From assembly GCA_029964075.1 (NCBI GenBank), contig CM057144.1, forward strand, positions 12,113,281 through 12,177,280: a stretch of DNA of 64,000 bases, in the 5' to 3' direction. The position numbers and the translations under genes are program-made. Shown here piece by piece: positions 49,601 to 61,308 of this stretch. The notes below the pieces were generated by a model. It had not been told where the DNA came from. It saw nothing but the letters and a program-made list of their open reading frames with translations, and searched no databases. Each line of letters opens with the position of its first letter. Within the stretch, counting starts at the first letter, position 1. Source of the DNA: Patiria pectinifera (lineage: Eukaryota; Echinodermata; Asteroidea; Valvatida; Asterinidae).

Positions 49601-51962
49601 TTCAACCAAGTATGTTTTTCAACAATAATTACGCCAGTTACTTTTCCGATAGCTGCAAATGATGGACTATAGCTTTAAGTAACTGATGATGAAATCAACA
49701 ACAACCACAAAGGTACAAGACTCACCAATTTACAATATAAGAACTGAATCATAACCTTGCTGAGAGATGTGTCAACTTTAATGATTATTCATGATGTTAC
49801 ATACACTCATTTTTCTTCTAAACTATTAAAGCTTTTGCTGATATTAATGGATTTTGTAATGTTGCATATACACTCATTTTTTTAAAAAGTTTTTGCTGAT
49901 ATTAATGGATTTTGTAGTACATTTATAAAGCATACCGATAAAGGCAGATTGGGACCGTGAGTGCAGAAAAACCTGACAAACAAATTCAGGCCAACTTTAC
50001 TCACTCTTTACCCAACAAAATTCTCCAAAATTTTAATTCATGGGTATAGACAAGGTCCCACAGTATTTCACTTGCCAAGTTTGCGAACTCACTGCAACTT
50101 TTAAAGGACACTTTTCATCACCATTTTGCACCCGAGAGTGAAGCCAAGTGATTTCAATTTGAAGCCTAAGACTAGACACGTACATGTCCAACTGTTTGAA
50201 AAAAATGACCTCTTAAAGTAGTCTGGTGGCACACTATGGAGAGATGTTTAGAAATAGAGACCGATACCAGATGTTTCTTTTGACACAATTGATCATGCAG
50301 TACTAAAGGGATGTTGGACTGGTTGTTTCATGTGCCAGTCTTTTTTCCTGTGTTGCATGTTTTCAAAGTTTTTGGACTCTTTTATTTATGGAGAGTCCCA
50401 AATTTTCGGATAAGTCCACAGGCAACGTAAATATCATGTGGCACTAAAGAATGCTTACTGAACTAGCATATTTTATACAACACCTGAATAAATCCCTGTC
50501 ATCTGATAGGTGGATCGTTGATCACATGCCATTGAATTATTCGTACCAACGCAAGGCGCGAGCGTGGCGCGCAGCGCACAGTGCAATGGAAGTACTATTG
50601 CACGGTGAATAGAATGTCCTTTGCACGGTGTCACTGCTGCTGGTAGTGGCGCTGTTAAATCGAGAAAAAATTGAAAATGATTGTTCTCAACCTGTTGAAC
50701 AGTTTGCATTAATAAAATATGATGAACTTGTCGAACTTTTAAACAGTTTTTAACCTGAAAAAATTGGCTATTAAAAGTCAACCAATCAGATGACAAGGAT
50801 TTATTCAGGTGTTATATAAAACAAATAATGAATGTTCCACGTTCGTGCAATGGAAAGAATAATTTCATAATAAATTTCATCATGAAATTGTTCTTACCAT
50901 TGCACTCACAAACATTCATTATTTGTATAACAACCCTTAGTAGCAAGTTAATAATGTGGCAATTGCTATCTGAAAGCAACTGAGAACTCACTTTGAAGAA
51001 TTCGTCATGGTCCATCATTCTCTCCAGACGAATAATCGAATCTTTCTTGCCTTTCTCCTCATAAAAAGCCATCTTGGGAGGTAGGTCAGGAACAACATTG
51101 TTCTCGTAGCGTTTCAGTTCATCTTTGATGGTGCTCAGCTCCTTCTCAGAAATAAACGCATCGGCCTATAATTTTAAGAGATAAACATGAAGCGGTTTGC
51201 CAAGTTGAAGATGAGTTCAATTTCAATTCCAATTCCAATTTTTATGGCAAAACTCTATTTAGTTTCATACTGCACGGCAGAGTATTTCTTATTGTGTTAT
51301 TTTGTTTTTGTTTTTAATGAGGGAAGTACTGGAAATAGCACCTGCATATTCGCATAAGTGTGCAATATGCACAAAAATAACAAATACGTACATCATCAAA
51401 AATCAAGTTGTTGTTTATTTTACATGTTTAATGGGGATTCCTGATATTATACATTTTGATAGGTTTGGACAATAAATGTACATGATGTATACAGCAACTT
51501 CTAGAATAAGAAGGCTTCTCTCCACTGACGGAGAGAAGCCTTCTAATTCTAGAAGCCTTCACATTCTAGAAGTAGTAGTCATCATGCTAAAACTTGAAGT
51601 AAATAATGTAAAACTCACACTAGCTCCAAGTTTGGCCATTGAAATTGTTGTATCTCCAAGGTGCAAATACCTATGACGCTGATTCAAACGCCATTGATTT
51701 TGTCGCGTAATACTCTTTTCAGCATGTCCAACATGTCCAACAAAACATGAGATTTCTTTCTTTAAAAAATTAAATTCGCCGGACTCCCTACGGCCGACGG
51801 CTATCACGAAATAGATTCAGTTAGACGACGTACCCTGATGTAGCCCTTTTCTTTGAACATCTCTGAAATCTTAGATTCATCCAACCTCTCAGAGAACTTG
51901 GTCCACGATGACACTACCCCTTCTCCCGTCTTCTGCCTTTTAGCTTTTGGAGAAGCTGCCAT
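46621..51962 (-). CDS. Phytanoyl-CoA dioxygenase (PhyH) family protein
   Basis: Six coding exons: 51834-51962, 50992-51165, 48901-49051, 48243-48428, 46863-46914, 46621-46759; 276 residues, ATG to TAA, all phases consistent. The family consists of Fe(II)/2-oxoglutarate dioxygenases. Visible marks: the HxD iron ligands in AHQDGKYF (His141, Asp143), then ITFWLALDDADAENGCMYYVP (in part), and the distal iron His in HHPYMVHRAGEN (His225), followed by basic residues (KERWRP) suited to 2-oxoglutarate binding. The N-terminus is short, basic and Lys-rich (MAASPKAKRQKTGEG), not a clear peroxisomal targeting signal, and the C-terminus (AGKGRI) is not PTS1. The substrate cannot be inferred; it is not a close match to PHYHD1. 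Intron 4 holds a 97-bp minisatellite, intron 2 a 555-bp transposon and intron 1 a perfect-looking hairpin. Confidence 0.92.
47110..48240. repeat. 97-bp minisatellite rich in TGACCT, intron 4 of the dioxygenase gene
   Basis: About ten or eleven units of 97 bp (CCATGACTTAACTGACC recurs every 97 bases), themselves built of short TGACCT-based subrepeats, about four TGACCT per unit. The array reaches the 5' splice site: the donor GTCAGT plus AGGTCA is made of the same motif read on the gene strand. Confidence 0.92.
49120..49674. mobile_element. TTAA-flanked inverted-repeat element, 555 bp (copy 2)
   Basis: Same family as 6698-7240 but inverted; ends AGATATAGTCCATCATT and the inverse of AGCTATAGTCCATCATTTG lie inside TTAA at 49116-49119 and 49675-49678. 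It sits in intron 2 of the dioxygenase gene. Confidence 0.75.
51498..51555. repeat. 58-bp hairpin in intron 1 of the dioxygenase gene
   Basis: Arms of 26 bases (CTTCTAGAATAAGAAGG... and its inverse) surround the 6-base loop ACTGAC, with one mismatched position near the middle. No small-RNA homology is recognised; it may be the remnant of a miniature element. Confidence 0.75.
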
Positions 51963-54900
51963 TTTGTAATATAAAGCTGAGGCGAATTGCAAGTACAAGT
52001 GCGACTCCTCGTCATCTGCGGCAACACTTCCCTGATGATGAGCTAGCTGTATAGTACAGTCTAGTCCGCCCCATACGTACATGTACGTGCACAAATTGCT
52101 CACATGACAGATCTTATTGCCGTCTCGATTTACATAGCATTTTTACAGACGCGGATTCCAGACTGATCCCCAGTAAAAAGAAAAACATCCTCTCGACCTT
52201 TGACATTCATTGTCTCGGTATTAACCCCGCCCCTAATGTAAAATTTTGCCAATCAATCAGCGCGATCTGAAACGAATCTTGTGACCTTCATTTGCACCAT
52301 TGAAAGACCTCAGTGATGGCGCTGTTTGTCTTCAGTGAGGGCGCTTTGTGCAAAGGGTCTTTTTACGTACTGTAGCCATAGGCTTTGGCTGGTAGTGGCA
52401 GAGCCAGGATTTTCCAAATAGGTCCAGGATTTAGGGAGCAGTGAAATTAGCGATTCTAGGGGAATTTGGAATGAAACAAAAAACAGACATTTGCAATATT
52501 TGCTGGTGCTATTCCAGGACAGAAAATTGGGGATTTTAATCCAGTACAAATAATTTTGATTTAATTTTTGCTGACCCCTAGGGCAGCCTATTGCCCTCGT
52601 TTTGGTAACAGCTACTTGTTCTGGTTGAAGGTGCTGTTGCACGTTGCTCTCTTCGAGATAAAAAAGGGCCAGATTGTCGAAAGGCAGGGCAATCTCCTAC
52701 CCCCCCCCCAATTCATAGCTGGTCCAAACAAGTCACATTAGTCTTTTAAATGATCAAGCTCCTTCTACAATGTTCAGTTATCTTCAAATGTTTCAACTGA
52801 AACAGTTTATTAGCTTGCCTCTGAACACAAATTACAAAGTTTATCTAAATTGTATCTAAATACGACGGGGGGAATAACTACAGCGTACTTTCAAAGTGCC
52901 AGAATCTGTACCATTTTTTTTTTTTCATTCACAGTAAAGTAACGATGGTATTTTTCATGAAACCGATTAAATATTATATGAAGACCATGCGTGAGAAGAG
53001 AACCGTTTTCTACTGTGGTAAGGTATCCTTATCAGAGATATTTGGAGTGAAGTCTACGACATTGACTGCAATAATTAAAACCTTTATGTACAGCTTACAC
53101 GGAAATCCAAACTATATAAAAAGTTCGACTTAATCTGACTCGACAAGAAATGATTTGAATCGTCCCAATGTAACCTTTGATTTCTGCGAGTCTTCCTCCT
53201 GTTGGCAATGAATTTTTTTTTTGAGAATCTGTGGAGCAGAAATACCCCCCAAACAGCTATGCTTCACCAAACACTATACGCCAAGGGCTTGCTGCTTGCC
53301 ATAATATTTGCAAAAATGTGGGAAGTGGTATTTGAGTGACGTAAATGACGATATAAAGTCATTATGAACATGATGCTTGAACCTTTCTAGACCAATCAAA
53401 TGACAGTATCCAAAAACACAATACATGTTTAACCAACACTTGCACAGTATATGACCTTCCAAGACCCATGAAACTACAGACTGTACCTTCGACATAACAC
53501 AACCGATGTTTTTTTTTACACAACAGAGAAAGTAAGGCCATACACAGTTAAGAAGTTCACACTTGTCATAAAAAATTTCTGCAGTCACCAAAAAAAAAAA
53601 AAAATTATAATAATAACAAAAAAAATAATAATAACAATTCAGTTTTGGTATGAGCATTAATCAATCAGGTCAGTTGCAAATGGAATTTCAAGAAAATCTA
53701 TGCAAGAGAAGAGACACTAGACAGTGTTGTAGTCGAAGTCCATCACAAGTCCGTCAGCCTCGAGTCAAGTCACTAGCTATGCAAGTGAACCGTTACAAAA
53801 GCCTTCCCTTGTCGTCGTTCATCGCGTTACTGACGACTGCGACTTGTGATGGACTTCGAGTACAAACGCTCACATGAGATAAAGCAGGTAGGAAGCAAAA
53901 AATATGACGGGCAAATAGAAAAGTTGTACCATTACTCGTATAATCAAACAAAGAGTGTCTCGCCCTACAAATTAAAAAAAAAAAACACCTACACAGGTGT
54001 TCTGATCAAACAAAAAGTACAAACCAATCAATTCTAAGAGGATGGTTTTATAACTACACGAAAATAACTCACAGGCAACAAATTCACTGATTAGTGGTTT
54101 CTACTATTACAATCATATCACATCTTGTCTTCGAGAATCTCCTACTTGTTTTTTTAAGAGTCAAGAAATGGAGGCGAAATTTGTAGTTCCGCTTCCTTTT
54201 TTTTTGTGGTGGATACGAGTTGCGGACTACGGGCATGAAAAGATTAAGTCTGCACAAGGAAAATCCCTTGATATTAATGAGAAATCACTGGCCGTACACT
54301 TTCGACACTCCTCGTTTGAAGAGTGCGAGAGATGAGAGTGCAAAGCAAGTACCGTCTGTGCTCATCACATCTGGAGAGTAAAAAATGAAACAACGTAGGA
54401 TGTGGTTATGTTGGGAAATACAGAAATATCCTCATGAGAAGCAGTCAGTAAAAAAAGTTGCACAAAGAGTGTGCCAGTTAAAATTGGTGTGTGGCGATTG
54501 ATATGGAACACTGGAGTGTTTTGCAGTACCTTTTTAAGTGTAAAAGGTTTTTTAACCTGATAAAAGGATGTGAACAATGAACCGCCGTTAACAAAAACAA
54601 TTACCACCGACACAAAAAGTGGCACCTGACAATTAGGAACCACAACTTCACAATAAAATAACGTCACAGTCGTGTGTCCCCCCCCCCCCCCTCACATTCA
54701 ACAGGGGTGTGAGTGACCACTGATAAAAAATAGCTAAAAACAGCTGAAAAAGGTGTAAAAAAACCCTGAACTTTGGAAATCTCCTGTACTTTTGTACACA
54801 GCAAGTGAGGGGAAAAAAGCTGAATCCAAAAAAAAAAAAAAAAAGCTGACATCAGCTTTAAAGCTGAGATTTTACACCCCTGATTCAAACCGGCAAAAAA

Positions 54901-55689
54901 GCTATTCGAATATTCGGTTGATGAGTAATTATTCGAGTATTCAATATATTCAGGACAGCCCTACATGGTACAAAATGGGCGGAAATGAGGCAGAAGCTTG
55001 GGTAATCGCATTTACCTGTCAACAATCACCAGGCAAGATGTCAAAGGTGACTTGGTTTATTAGCACACCATATTGGACACATATTTTGGCCTGCCCTACC
55101 TTGTGGCGAGACAGATACAACGTCCGCCCTTGCATTTATCTGTTCTGCATTCTTATTCACCTGCAGTGGGAAGAACAGCCTAATCCCAGAGAGGTTAATC
55201 TCCATGAAACTATCGTCTCAACTTTTCTAAATCACATAGTTTTTGGTGTCGCATTACCCTGGCAACTGTCGCAACGGTGACTGCCACACAACCTACATTT
55301 TGTGAATTGAGATTTTTTGGGCAAATTTCTCTCTCAAATAGAGATCTTGGGACATTGGTTGCATTTTTTTTTTATTTGATGTGGGGTCGCCCCAACAGCC
55401 CATTTGGTCTCCACACCCAAAACTATTGATGGTCTCGAGTCTAGAAATATCCCAGTCTCTCTTTATTGTTCCACGCGGGGAATCATGGCATCTCTTTATT
55501 TTCACCTGAAGCCCGATCTCACTTGAGGCGTGAAAAAAAAAGCCATGTCCGACATAAAAGCATACTCCACAGTTAATAAGAGTGGTGAAGTCAGCCCATC
55601 ACAAGTCAGGCCACAAGTAAATCACAAGTCCTGTCGCAAAAAGGGGGGGGGAGGGGGTAAACAATAACTAAGGAGTGTCTCGGCCACCG
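51963..55689. other. Intergenic between the dioxygenase and RNA-binding protein genes
   Basis: Upstream of the dioxygenase start and downstream of the RNA-binding protein gene. It contains a small inverted-repeat element (53728-53864), poly-A/T and poly-C runs and no recognised exon. The 162-codon frame at 54792-55280 has no recognisable domain. Confidence 0.45.
53728..53864. mobile_element. Short inverted-repeat element, 137 bp
   Basis: TGTAGTCGAAGTCCATCACA at the left and the near-exact inverse at the right (GACTTGTGATGGACTTCGAG). Fragments of the same ends (CCCATCACAAGTC, TGTGATGGACTTGAC) flank the 34-bp minisatellite near 55593 and 56091. No target duplication is evident. Confidence 0.6.
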
Positions 55690-55695
55690 TTTATT
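55690..55695 (-). terminator. Candidate poly(A) signal of the RNA-binding protein gene
   Basis: AATAAA on the minus strand lies about 460 bases past the stop codon, just beyond the 34-bp repeat array. If it is used, the array is part of the 3' UTR. Confidence 0.35.
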
Positions 55696-55696
55696 T

Positions 55697-56074
55697 GAAC
55701 AGCTTGTGACTCAACTTGGGACTGGCTCGAGAACAGCTTGTGACTCAACTTTGGACTGGCTCGAGAACAGCTTGTGACTAAACTTTGGACTGGCTCAAGA
55801 ACAGCTTGTGACTCAACTTGGGACTGGCTCGAGAACAGCTTGTGACTCAACCTGGGACTGGCTCGAGAACAGCTTGTGTGACTCAACTTGGGACTGGCTC
55901 GAGAACAGCTTGTGACTCAACTTGGAACTGGCTCGAGAACAGCTTGTGACTCAACTTGGGACTGGCTCGAGAACAGCTTGTGACTCAACTTGGGACTGGC
56001 TCGAGAACAGCTTGTGTGACTCAACTTGGGACTGGCTCGAGAACAGCTTGTGACTCAACTTGGAACTGGCTCGA
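55697..56074. repeat. 34-bp minisatellite, 11 units
   Basis: Units read GAACAGCTTGTGACTCAACT followed by TGGGACTGGCTCGA. Two units carry an extra GT (TGTGTGACTC), each followed by a unit with GGAACTGG, so a four-unit block has itself been duplicated. Ten of eleven units contain TGACTCA; one has TGACTAA. Confidence 0.95.
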
Positions 56075-56154
56075 GAGGACCTGTGTGGACCTGTGATGGA
56101 CTTGACTATCACATTGTTGATTTACCTTTCTTGATGTTGCTGAGATGCGGTCAG

Positions 56155-58711
56155 CTAATAACCACCGTAGCCGCCATAACCTTGCGATCTGTAGCCACCG
56201 CCAGCTCCACCTCCACCACGCCCACCGCGGGGACGATAACCACCGCCGCCGTTGCCGCCGCCGCCGCCACCGTCACGTCTCTGCCTAGCCATATTGACCT
56301 TGATGGTTCTTCCATCAACTTCCTGCAAGTCCAAAGTAAAACCATACCAAAACATTACAATCTTTTTATAAATACCAAGACCATGGATCTCAACAAACTG
56401 GGTTCAAGAGATGAATGGCTGTTTTGGGACACAAAAGCAATGCATCAAGCCAGTGTGGACATTTACATTGAATCTGGAAGAATATATCAGTCGAATCTCG
56501 TTAGTGCAAACTCTGTTAATACAAAATTCTGGTTATAACAAACACAAAGCCTTAGTCCCGACTGTGCATTTATGTGCACAATGAATGGGACTGATGTTCC
56601 TCTTAATACAAAATTCTGATATAACAAACAATTTGGCTTGGTCCGAACGAGTTTGTATTAACGAGACTCGACTGTAGTTGTAGCGTACAGTCAACATTAT
56701 CCTTTATACTTCATTGATTATGAAATATGCAGTTTATTTAAATCCTCTCCCCAAACAGAAGTATGAATTTCGAGGCTATCCCTGGTTTCAAGACACGGGG
56801 CAGAAAACTTCATAACATTTTGAGCAAAATGTTCCTCTCATTAGATCACAATGACTGTCCACAGTTTACAGGCGTGCAACTTACCGAACCATCTAGGCCG
56901 TCAATAGCTTTCTGAGCCTCATTTTGCTTCTCAAAAGTCACAAAACCAAAGCCACGACTACGACCAGTTTCTCTGTCCATGATAATGATACCTGCAGGTG
57001 AAAGAACAAAGAGCCACACAGTGTTTTAGCCAGGATTCGGGAGACAGGGGGTGCAAATACAAGTTGTGGGAATGCAACATTCCATCGCAATGCCGCTGCA
57101 CGTCTCAAAAGTCTCAAAAGAAAAATTTTGAAATGTAGATGCTCTGTGGTGCATTTTAAAGCCTCCTGGCATGCCTGGGCCAACTATTGGTCGAAAATGT
57201 TTTGCAATTTATGCATGTTTTTAAGTTAAATTTTCCTTCATATTGGCTTGAAACTACCTAAATGGCCAACTTGTATATGAAAACTGGGAAATTCGACCAC
57301 GTTTTCCATATTTTAACTCCTTACTGCATGTACTGCACATCGTCATCGCGTGTTCCGGCTTCTGATCGAGTCGCCTAATTTCTGCCCATTAACCACGTGT
57401 TCCATCCAAATCCATTTCCACGGATTCGTAACCTGAGGATCGGTCTTGTCAATGTCCGTATCAAACTCCAAACCTCTTTGGATAATAACACATTTGTGTT
57501 GCACTGACATCTTGCGGAATTAATAATGTCAAAATACGTTCGAAACATTTGAAACGACGTACGTATCAGCATGCAGCGAAATACGCAGCAGGATGCGTGC
57601 ATGCAATGAAATGCACGCATGAACTTTGCCCCGCATGATGCCCTCTACCGGCGCGGCACGGCGACAATTTACTAGTCTTATTTCAAGGCTTTATATTTGC
57701 AACAAGACGATGTTTACAGCGAGTTATTGTGGAGATCATCGCGTGTCACTACATGCATAGACACAGGAACGGCCGCAAAGAGTCCCAACGCGCTTCATGG
57801 CGCATGTGTGAATATTCATATTTATCTGCAGCCAATCACAGCGCAATGACTGTTCGTTCCCTGGATGCTGTTTACACGTTGTGTACACACGCGGCTTCGT
57901 ATAGTACACACGTACGTACGTATATGTACATGTACATGTACAATGTACATTGAATACTCGCTTGCACGCACCCCATCCCAGAGCTAGAGCGGATTGCGTG
58001 CGCTCGGCGGCGGCGGCGGCGGAAAATAAAATAAACGGAAATAAAATCAATGCTTACGCGCGGGGAAAAAGCGGGGGGAAATCTGGACCATTGGAAGAAA
58101 AAAAGCGGAAAACAAAATGTGGCACGCTGAACAAAAAAGCGGAAATCCGCTAAATAGCGGAGATTTCACACCCCTGCTAAATCCTCTTCGCAAAATGGAG
58201 GATTTCGCGGTTACATGGCAAAAATGTGAAGCTGGTTTTGGAAGATGAACTGTGTCTAGGCCTTGGGCCGGACCATGTGTTTTTTATGCTCAGCCGTGCA
58301 TGAATTTAGGCCTAGATTGCACTTTGAAATCCTCAACACTGCTCCAGGATGTCACTGGCTCTGCCTCAACATAACGACAGTGATTGCTGGAGGACTTTGC
58401 AGGATTGAGGCAGTGGTCACCCCTCCTAGGATAAAGCAGAATTTTGCAGGATTGAGGCTGTTTGCAATTTTCAGACGGAGGAAGTTGGAGCATTTTGCAG
58501 GATTAAGGTTGCATCCAAGCAAAAATGCCTGGGGTGTTAGGGATAAACAAAGCTAACACACTGTGGAAAATGAACTTGGGTTCTACATGAAACTCTTACA
58601 TTCGGTCACTGCGCCAAACTCGCCGAAGATACCCTGGAGGTCCTCATCCTGCGTCTGAAAGGACAAGTTGCCCACATACACCTTAGAGCTGTCTTGATCT
58701 CCGTACGACAT
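56155..58711 (-). CDS. Glycine-rich RNA-binding protein with one RRM (CIRBP/RBM3-like)
   Basis: Three coding exons: 58600-58711, 56885-56991, 56155-56322; 128 residues, phases 1 and 0 consistent. One RRM occupies residues 9 to about 84, with RNP2 KVYVGNLS (10-17) and RNP1 RGFGFVTF (50-57), ending [13 protein letters not shown]-terminal RGG/GYGG tail follows ([19 protein letters not shown] onward), ending YGGYGGY. This is the layout of cold-inducible RNA-binding protein, RBM3 and plant-type glycine-rich proteins, which bind mRNA and act in stress, splicing and translation control in nucleus and cytoplasm; the Arg-Gly tail usually carries methylation and supports condensates. An acceptor eight bases before the ATG (58720-58721) implies a 5' UTR intron with its first exon further upstream. 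Intron 2 holds a mariner-type MITE. Confidence 0.93.
56488..56674. mobile_element. Tc1/mariner- or pogo-type MITE (copy 2)
   Basis: Near-identical to 14120-14309; ends CAGTCGAATCTCGTTA and TTAACGAGACTCGACTG. TA follows the right end; the left boundary reads AT before CAG, so one flank base has changed or the border is shifted. Confidence 0.75.
58180..58560. repeat. Dispersed repeat, copy 1, in intron 1 of the RNA-binding protein gene
   Basis: Shares with 60009-60400 the ordered blocks GGTTACATGGCAAAA, ATGCTCAGCCGTGCAT and CTGCTCCAGGATGTCACTG, and repeated copies of TTTTGCAGGATTGAGG. Same orientation in both. Confidence 0.7.
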
Positions 58712-60008
58712 TCTGCGTTCTGAGGTGGGAAGAAAGTACAAAAAAAATTGCTTTTCTAATTAGGTTTTGTATACAGTTTCAGATTTATTTTCATTTGGAA
58801 AGAAGGATCTTGACACCAAAAGTCTGTTACCATGGTTATGGGCATAATGGGAAGTGTGACAATTTTCTTCCTATCAAACATGACAAAGTTGGCCTATATT
58901 TGCATATTTAAATATCTGCATATTTACATATCTGCATATTTGCATATCTGCATATTTACAATGTACCATTAACTGACCGCCACTGACCGAGTCTCGTTAA
59001 CTCTGTCTTATGTCATTTTTTACCACATCTTAGAGTAATAAGGCCAAGGAAAAAAAAATACCAGTTGATCGTCCAAGTTTTTCCAAAAGGAGGAGGGCCT
59101 TTTAAATTTTTTATTTTTTTTCCCAAGATGCCCCCGGTGGCTTTTACATTCGAAATGGCCGACAACTTTCAAGTTCAAACTTTCAAGTTCAAAATTTTTT
59201 ATTAAGTATTTTTGATTGGCGGAGACGGCCATCCTCTCCCATTTGGCAATTCCATCAACCTCACTTACTCCCAGTAAAACTCACTCGTGAAATTAAGTGG
59301 AAAAAACCCCAACCTTTTGCCTTTTTAATTTTTTTGGAACAGCATAATTTAAATACAGACAATTTGAAAAATTATTTAAGTTAACCATGACATTCCAGCA
59401 AAACAAGGGTTACCAGTAGATGTTTGAAGATTTCGTCAGACATGGTTTGGCATGTTTTTATTAATAAATTGGGCCTTTTAGGAGGGACAAAAGAGATGGC
59501 AGGGATTTGTTGTTGCTTCTGATTTTTCCATGGAATTCTTTGTCTACATAAATTATTATTTTTCTCTCATTTTGATAATTAGTTATCACGATTCCAAATA
59601 CAATTTGCCATTTGTATTTTTACGTTTCAATTTTTAGTTCAATCCCATTCAAAACTGCCTTCCGGATATGATATTGAATAAAACACTAAGTAGACAAAAG
59701 TCTCTTTTGGACTTTTGCGTTGCCATGGCAAGTTTTCATGACAAGTTTTGGAGATACGAAGCATTAAAAATGACACAAAGTACACAAAAATTGCTTGGGA
59801 CTTAGTTTTATTTTACTGACAGTGCCACACTTGCACAGCAGCAGTAGGCCTATAAAAAAAAATATTCAAAAATCTGTAACCTTTTAACCGTTCAACGGAC
59901 TGTTTTATTTTTTTTTTCAGAATGTTTGGTTTTTCCCTCTTTAATTTGATATATTTTTGATATAGACGAATTCATCACTTAACAATCTATACATTAACCG
60001 TTACCACC

Positions 60009-60400
60009 CTGAATGCTCCAAAAGCCTTTTTGCAAATAGGAGGAATTTGCAGGATTGAGGTTACATGGCAAAAGTGCGTTGCCGATTTCGGAGTACGCAC
60101 TGTGTCAAGGTCTTGGACCGGACCTTGTGTTGTTTATGCTCAGCCGTGCATAAATTTAGTCCTTGATTATACTTGACATCCTCTGCACTGCTCCAGGATG
60201 TCACTGCCTCTGCCACAGCCTACTGACAGTCATAGCCAGAGGATTTTGCAGGATTCAGGCAGTTGGCAGTGGTCACACCTCCATGGACCATATTCAAGAA
60301 ATAACAGAGGAATTTGCAGGATTGACCATTTGAGGCTAAGCAATTTTTCCATAAGGCCAATTGGAGGATTTTGCAGGATTGAGGCTCCTAGTAAAAAGAA
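60009..60400. repeat. Dispersed repeat, copy 2
   Basis: Second copy of the 58180-58560 repeat, with four versions of the TTTGCAGGATTGAGG motif. It lies directly left of the 60415-61299 palindrome. Confidence 0.7.
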
Positions 60401-60414
60401 TCTTGGAGTAACAT

Positions 60415-61299
60415 TAGCTCTACTGAGTGGAGCGTTGAATTACGGGTACCCCTCCATACAAACGCTCCACCGATTTGCCATACTTTGGTAGCACTTACAC
60501 GGTCGTCATGACGGTTTGCATTTTGTGCATGCCCTCGCGAGGACAAGGCCCAAAAAAACTGATAAAGAAAATACAAATGAGGAAGACAGTAACCCTGGAT
60601 AGATCCACACATTCATGACATTCCATAAGACCCCTCAAATTGTTTCAAACAACCGGTAATTTTGAAAAAAGAACAAAATAGTCTGAACTTACCGCTCACA
60701 ATTAAATGTGTCTGCCGAGTTGCACAATCTATTTCACTGACATGACTGATGCATAATTCATTGCGCGCGTGTGTGACGTCACTATTGAAGGGAAAAACAA
60801 GTCGCGCTTAATCAACGACTGTTTCATGTACTGATATGTGCCCCGCACCAAAAACCCACAGTCAGACGGCGCGGGGCACATATGACTACATGAAACAGCT
60901 ATTGAGTAAGCGCAACTTGTTTTTCTTCAATAGTGACGTCACACACACGCGCAATGAATTATGCATCATCATGTCAGTGAAATAGACTGTGCAACTCGGC
61001 AGACACATTTAATTGTGAGCGGTAAGTTCAGACTATTTTGTTCTTTTTTCAAAATTACCGGTTGTTTGAAACAATTTGAGGGGTCTTATGGAATGTCATG
61101 AATGTGTGGATCTATCCAGGGTTACTGTCTTCCTCATTTGTATTTTCTTTATCAGTTTTTTTGGGCCTTGTCCTCGCGAGGGCATGCACAAAATGCAAAC
61201 CGTCATGACGACCGTGTAAGTGCTACCAAAGTATGGCAAATCGGTGGAGCGTTTGTATGGAGGGGTACCCGTAATTCAACGCTCCACTCAGTAGAGCTA
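60415..61299. mobile_element. MULE-like foldback element, 885 bp
   Basis: Two arms of about 430 bp form an almost uninterrupted inverted repeat around a short centre (about 60848-60873), with outer ends TAGCTCTACTGAGTGGAGCG. A 9-bp duplication GAGTAACAT borders it (60406-60414, 61300-61308). A 9-bp duplication and very long terminal repeats are typical of Mutator-like elements. The same roughly 65-codon frame occurs in both arms as mirror copies and is not taken as a gene. Confidence 0.85.
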
Positions 61300-61308
61300 G
61301 AGTAACAT

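Noticed and set aside
54792-55280. 162-codon plus-strand frame
   Set aside because: It begins in a poly-Lys run from an A-tract, shows no recognisable domain and has no splice or neighbour support.
55668-55886. Frame encoding a Ser/Gln-rich repeat peptide
   Set aside because: It is a reading of the 34-bp minisatellite. Unit length is not a multiple of three, so the frame shifts between units.
61102-61305. 67-codon frame identical to one at 60388-60612 on the other strand
   Set aside because: The identity follows from the inverted repeat arms of the 60415-61299 element and is not evidence of a conserved gene.
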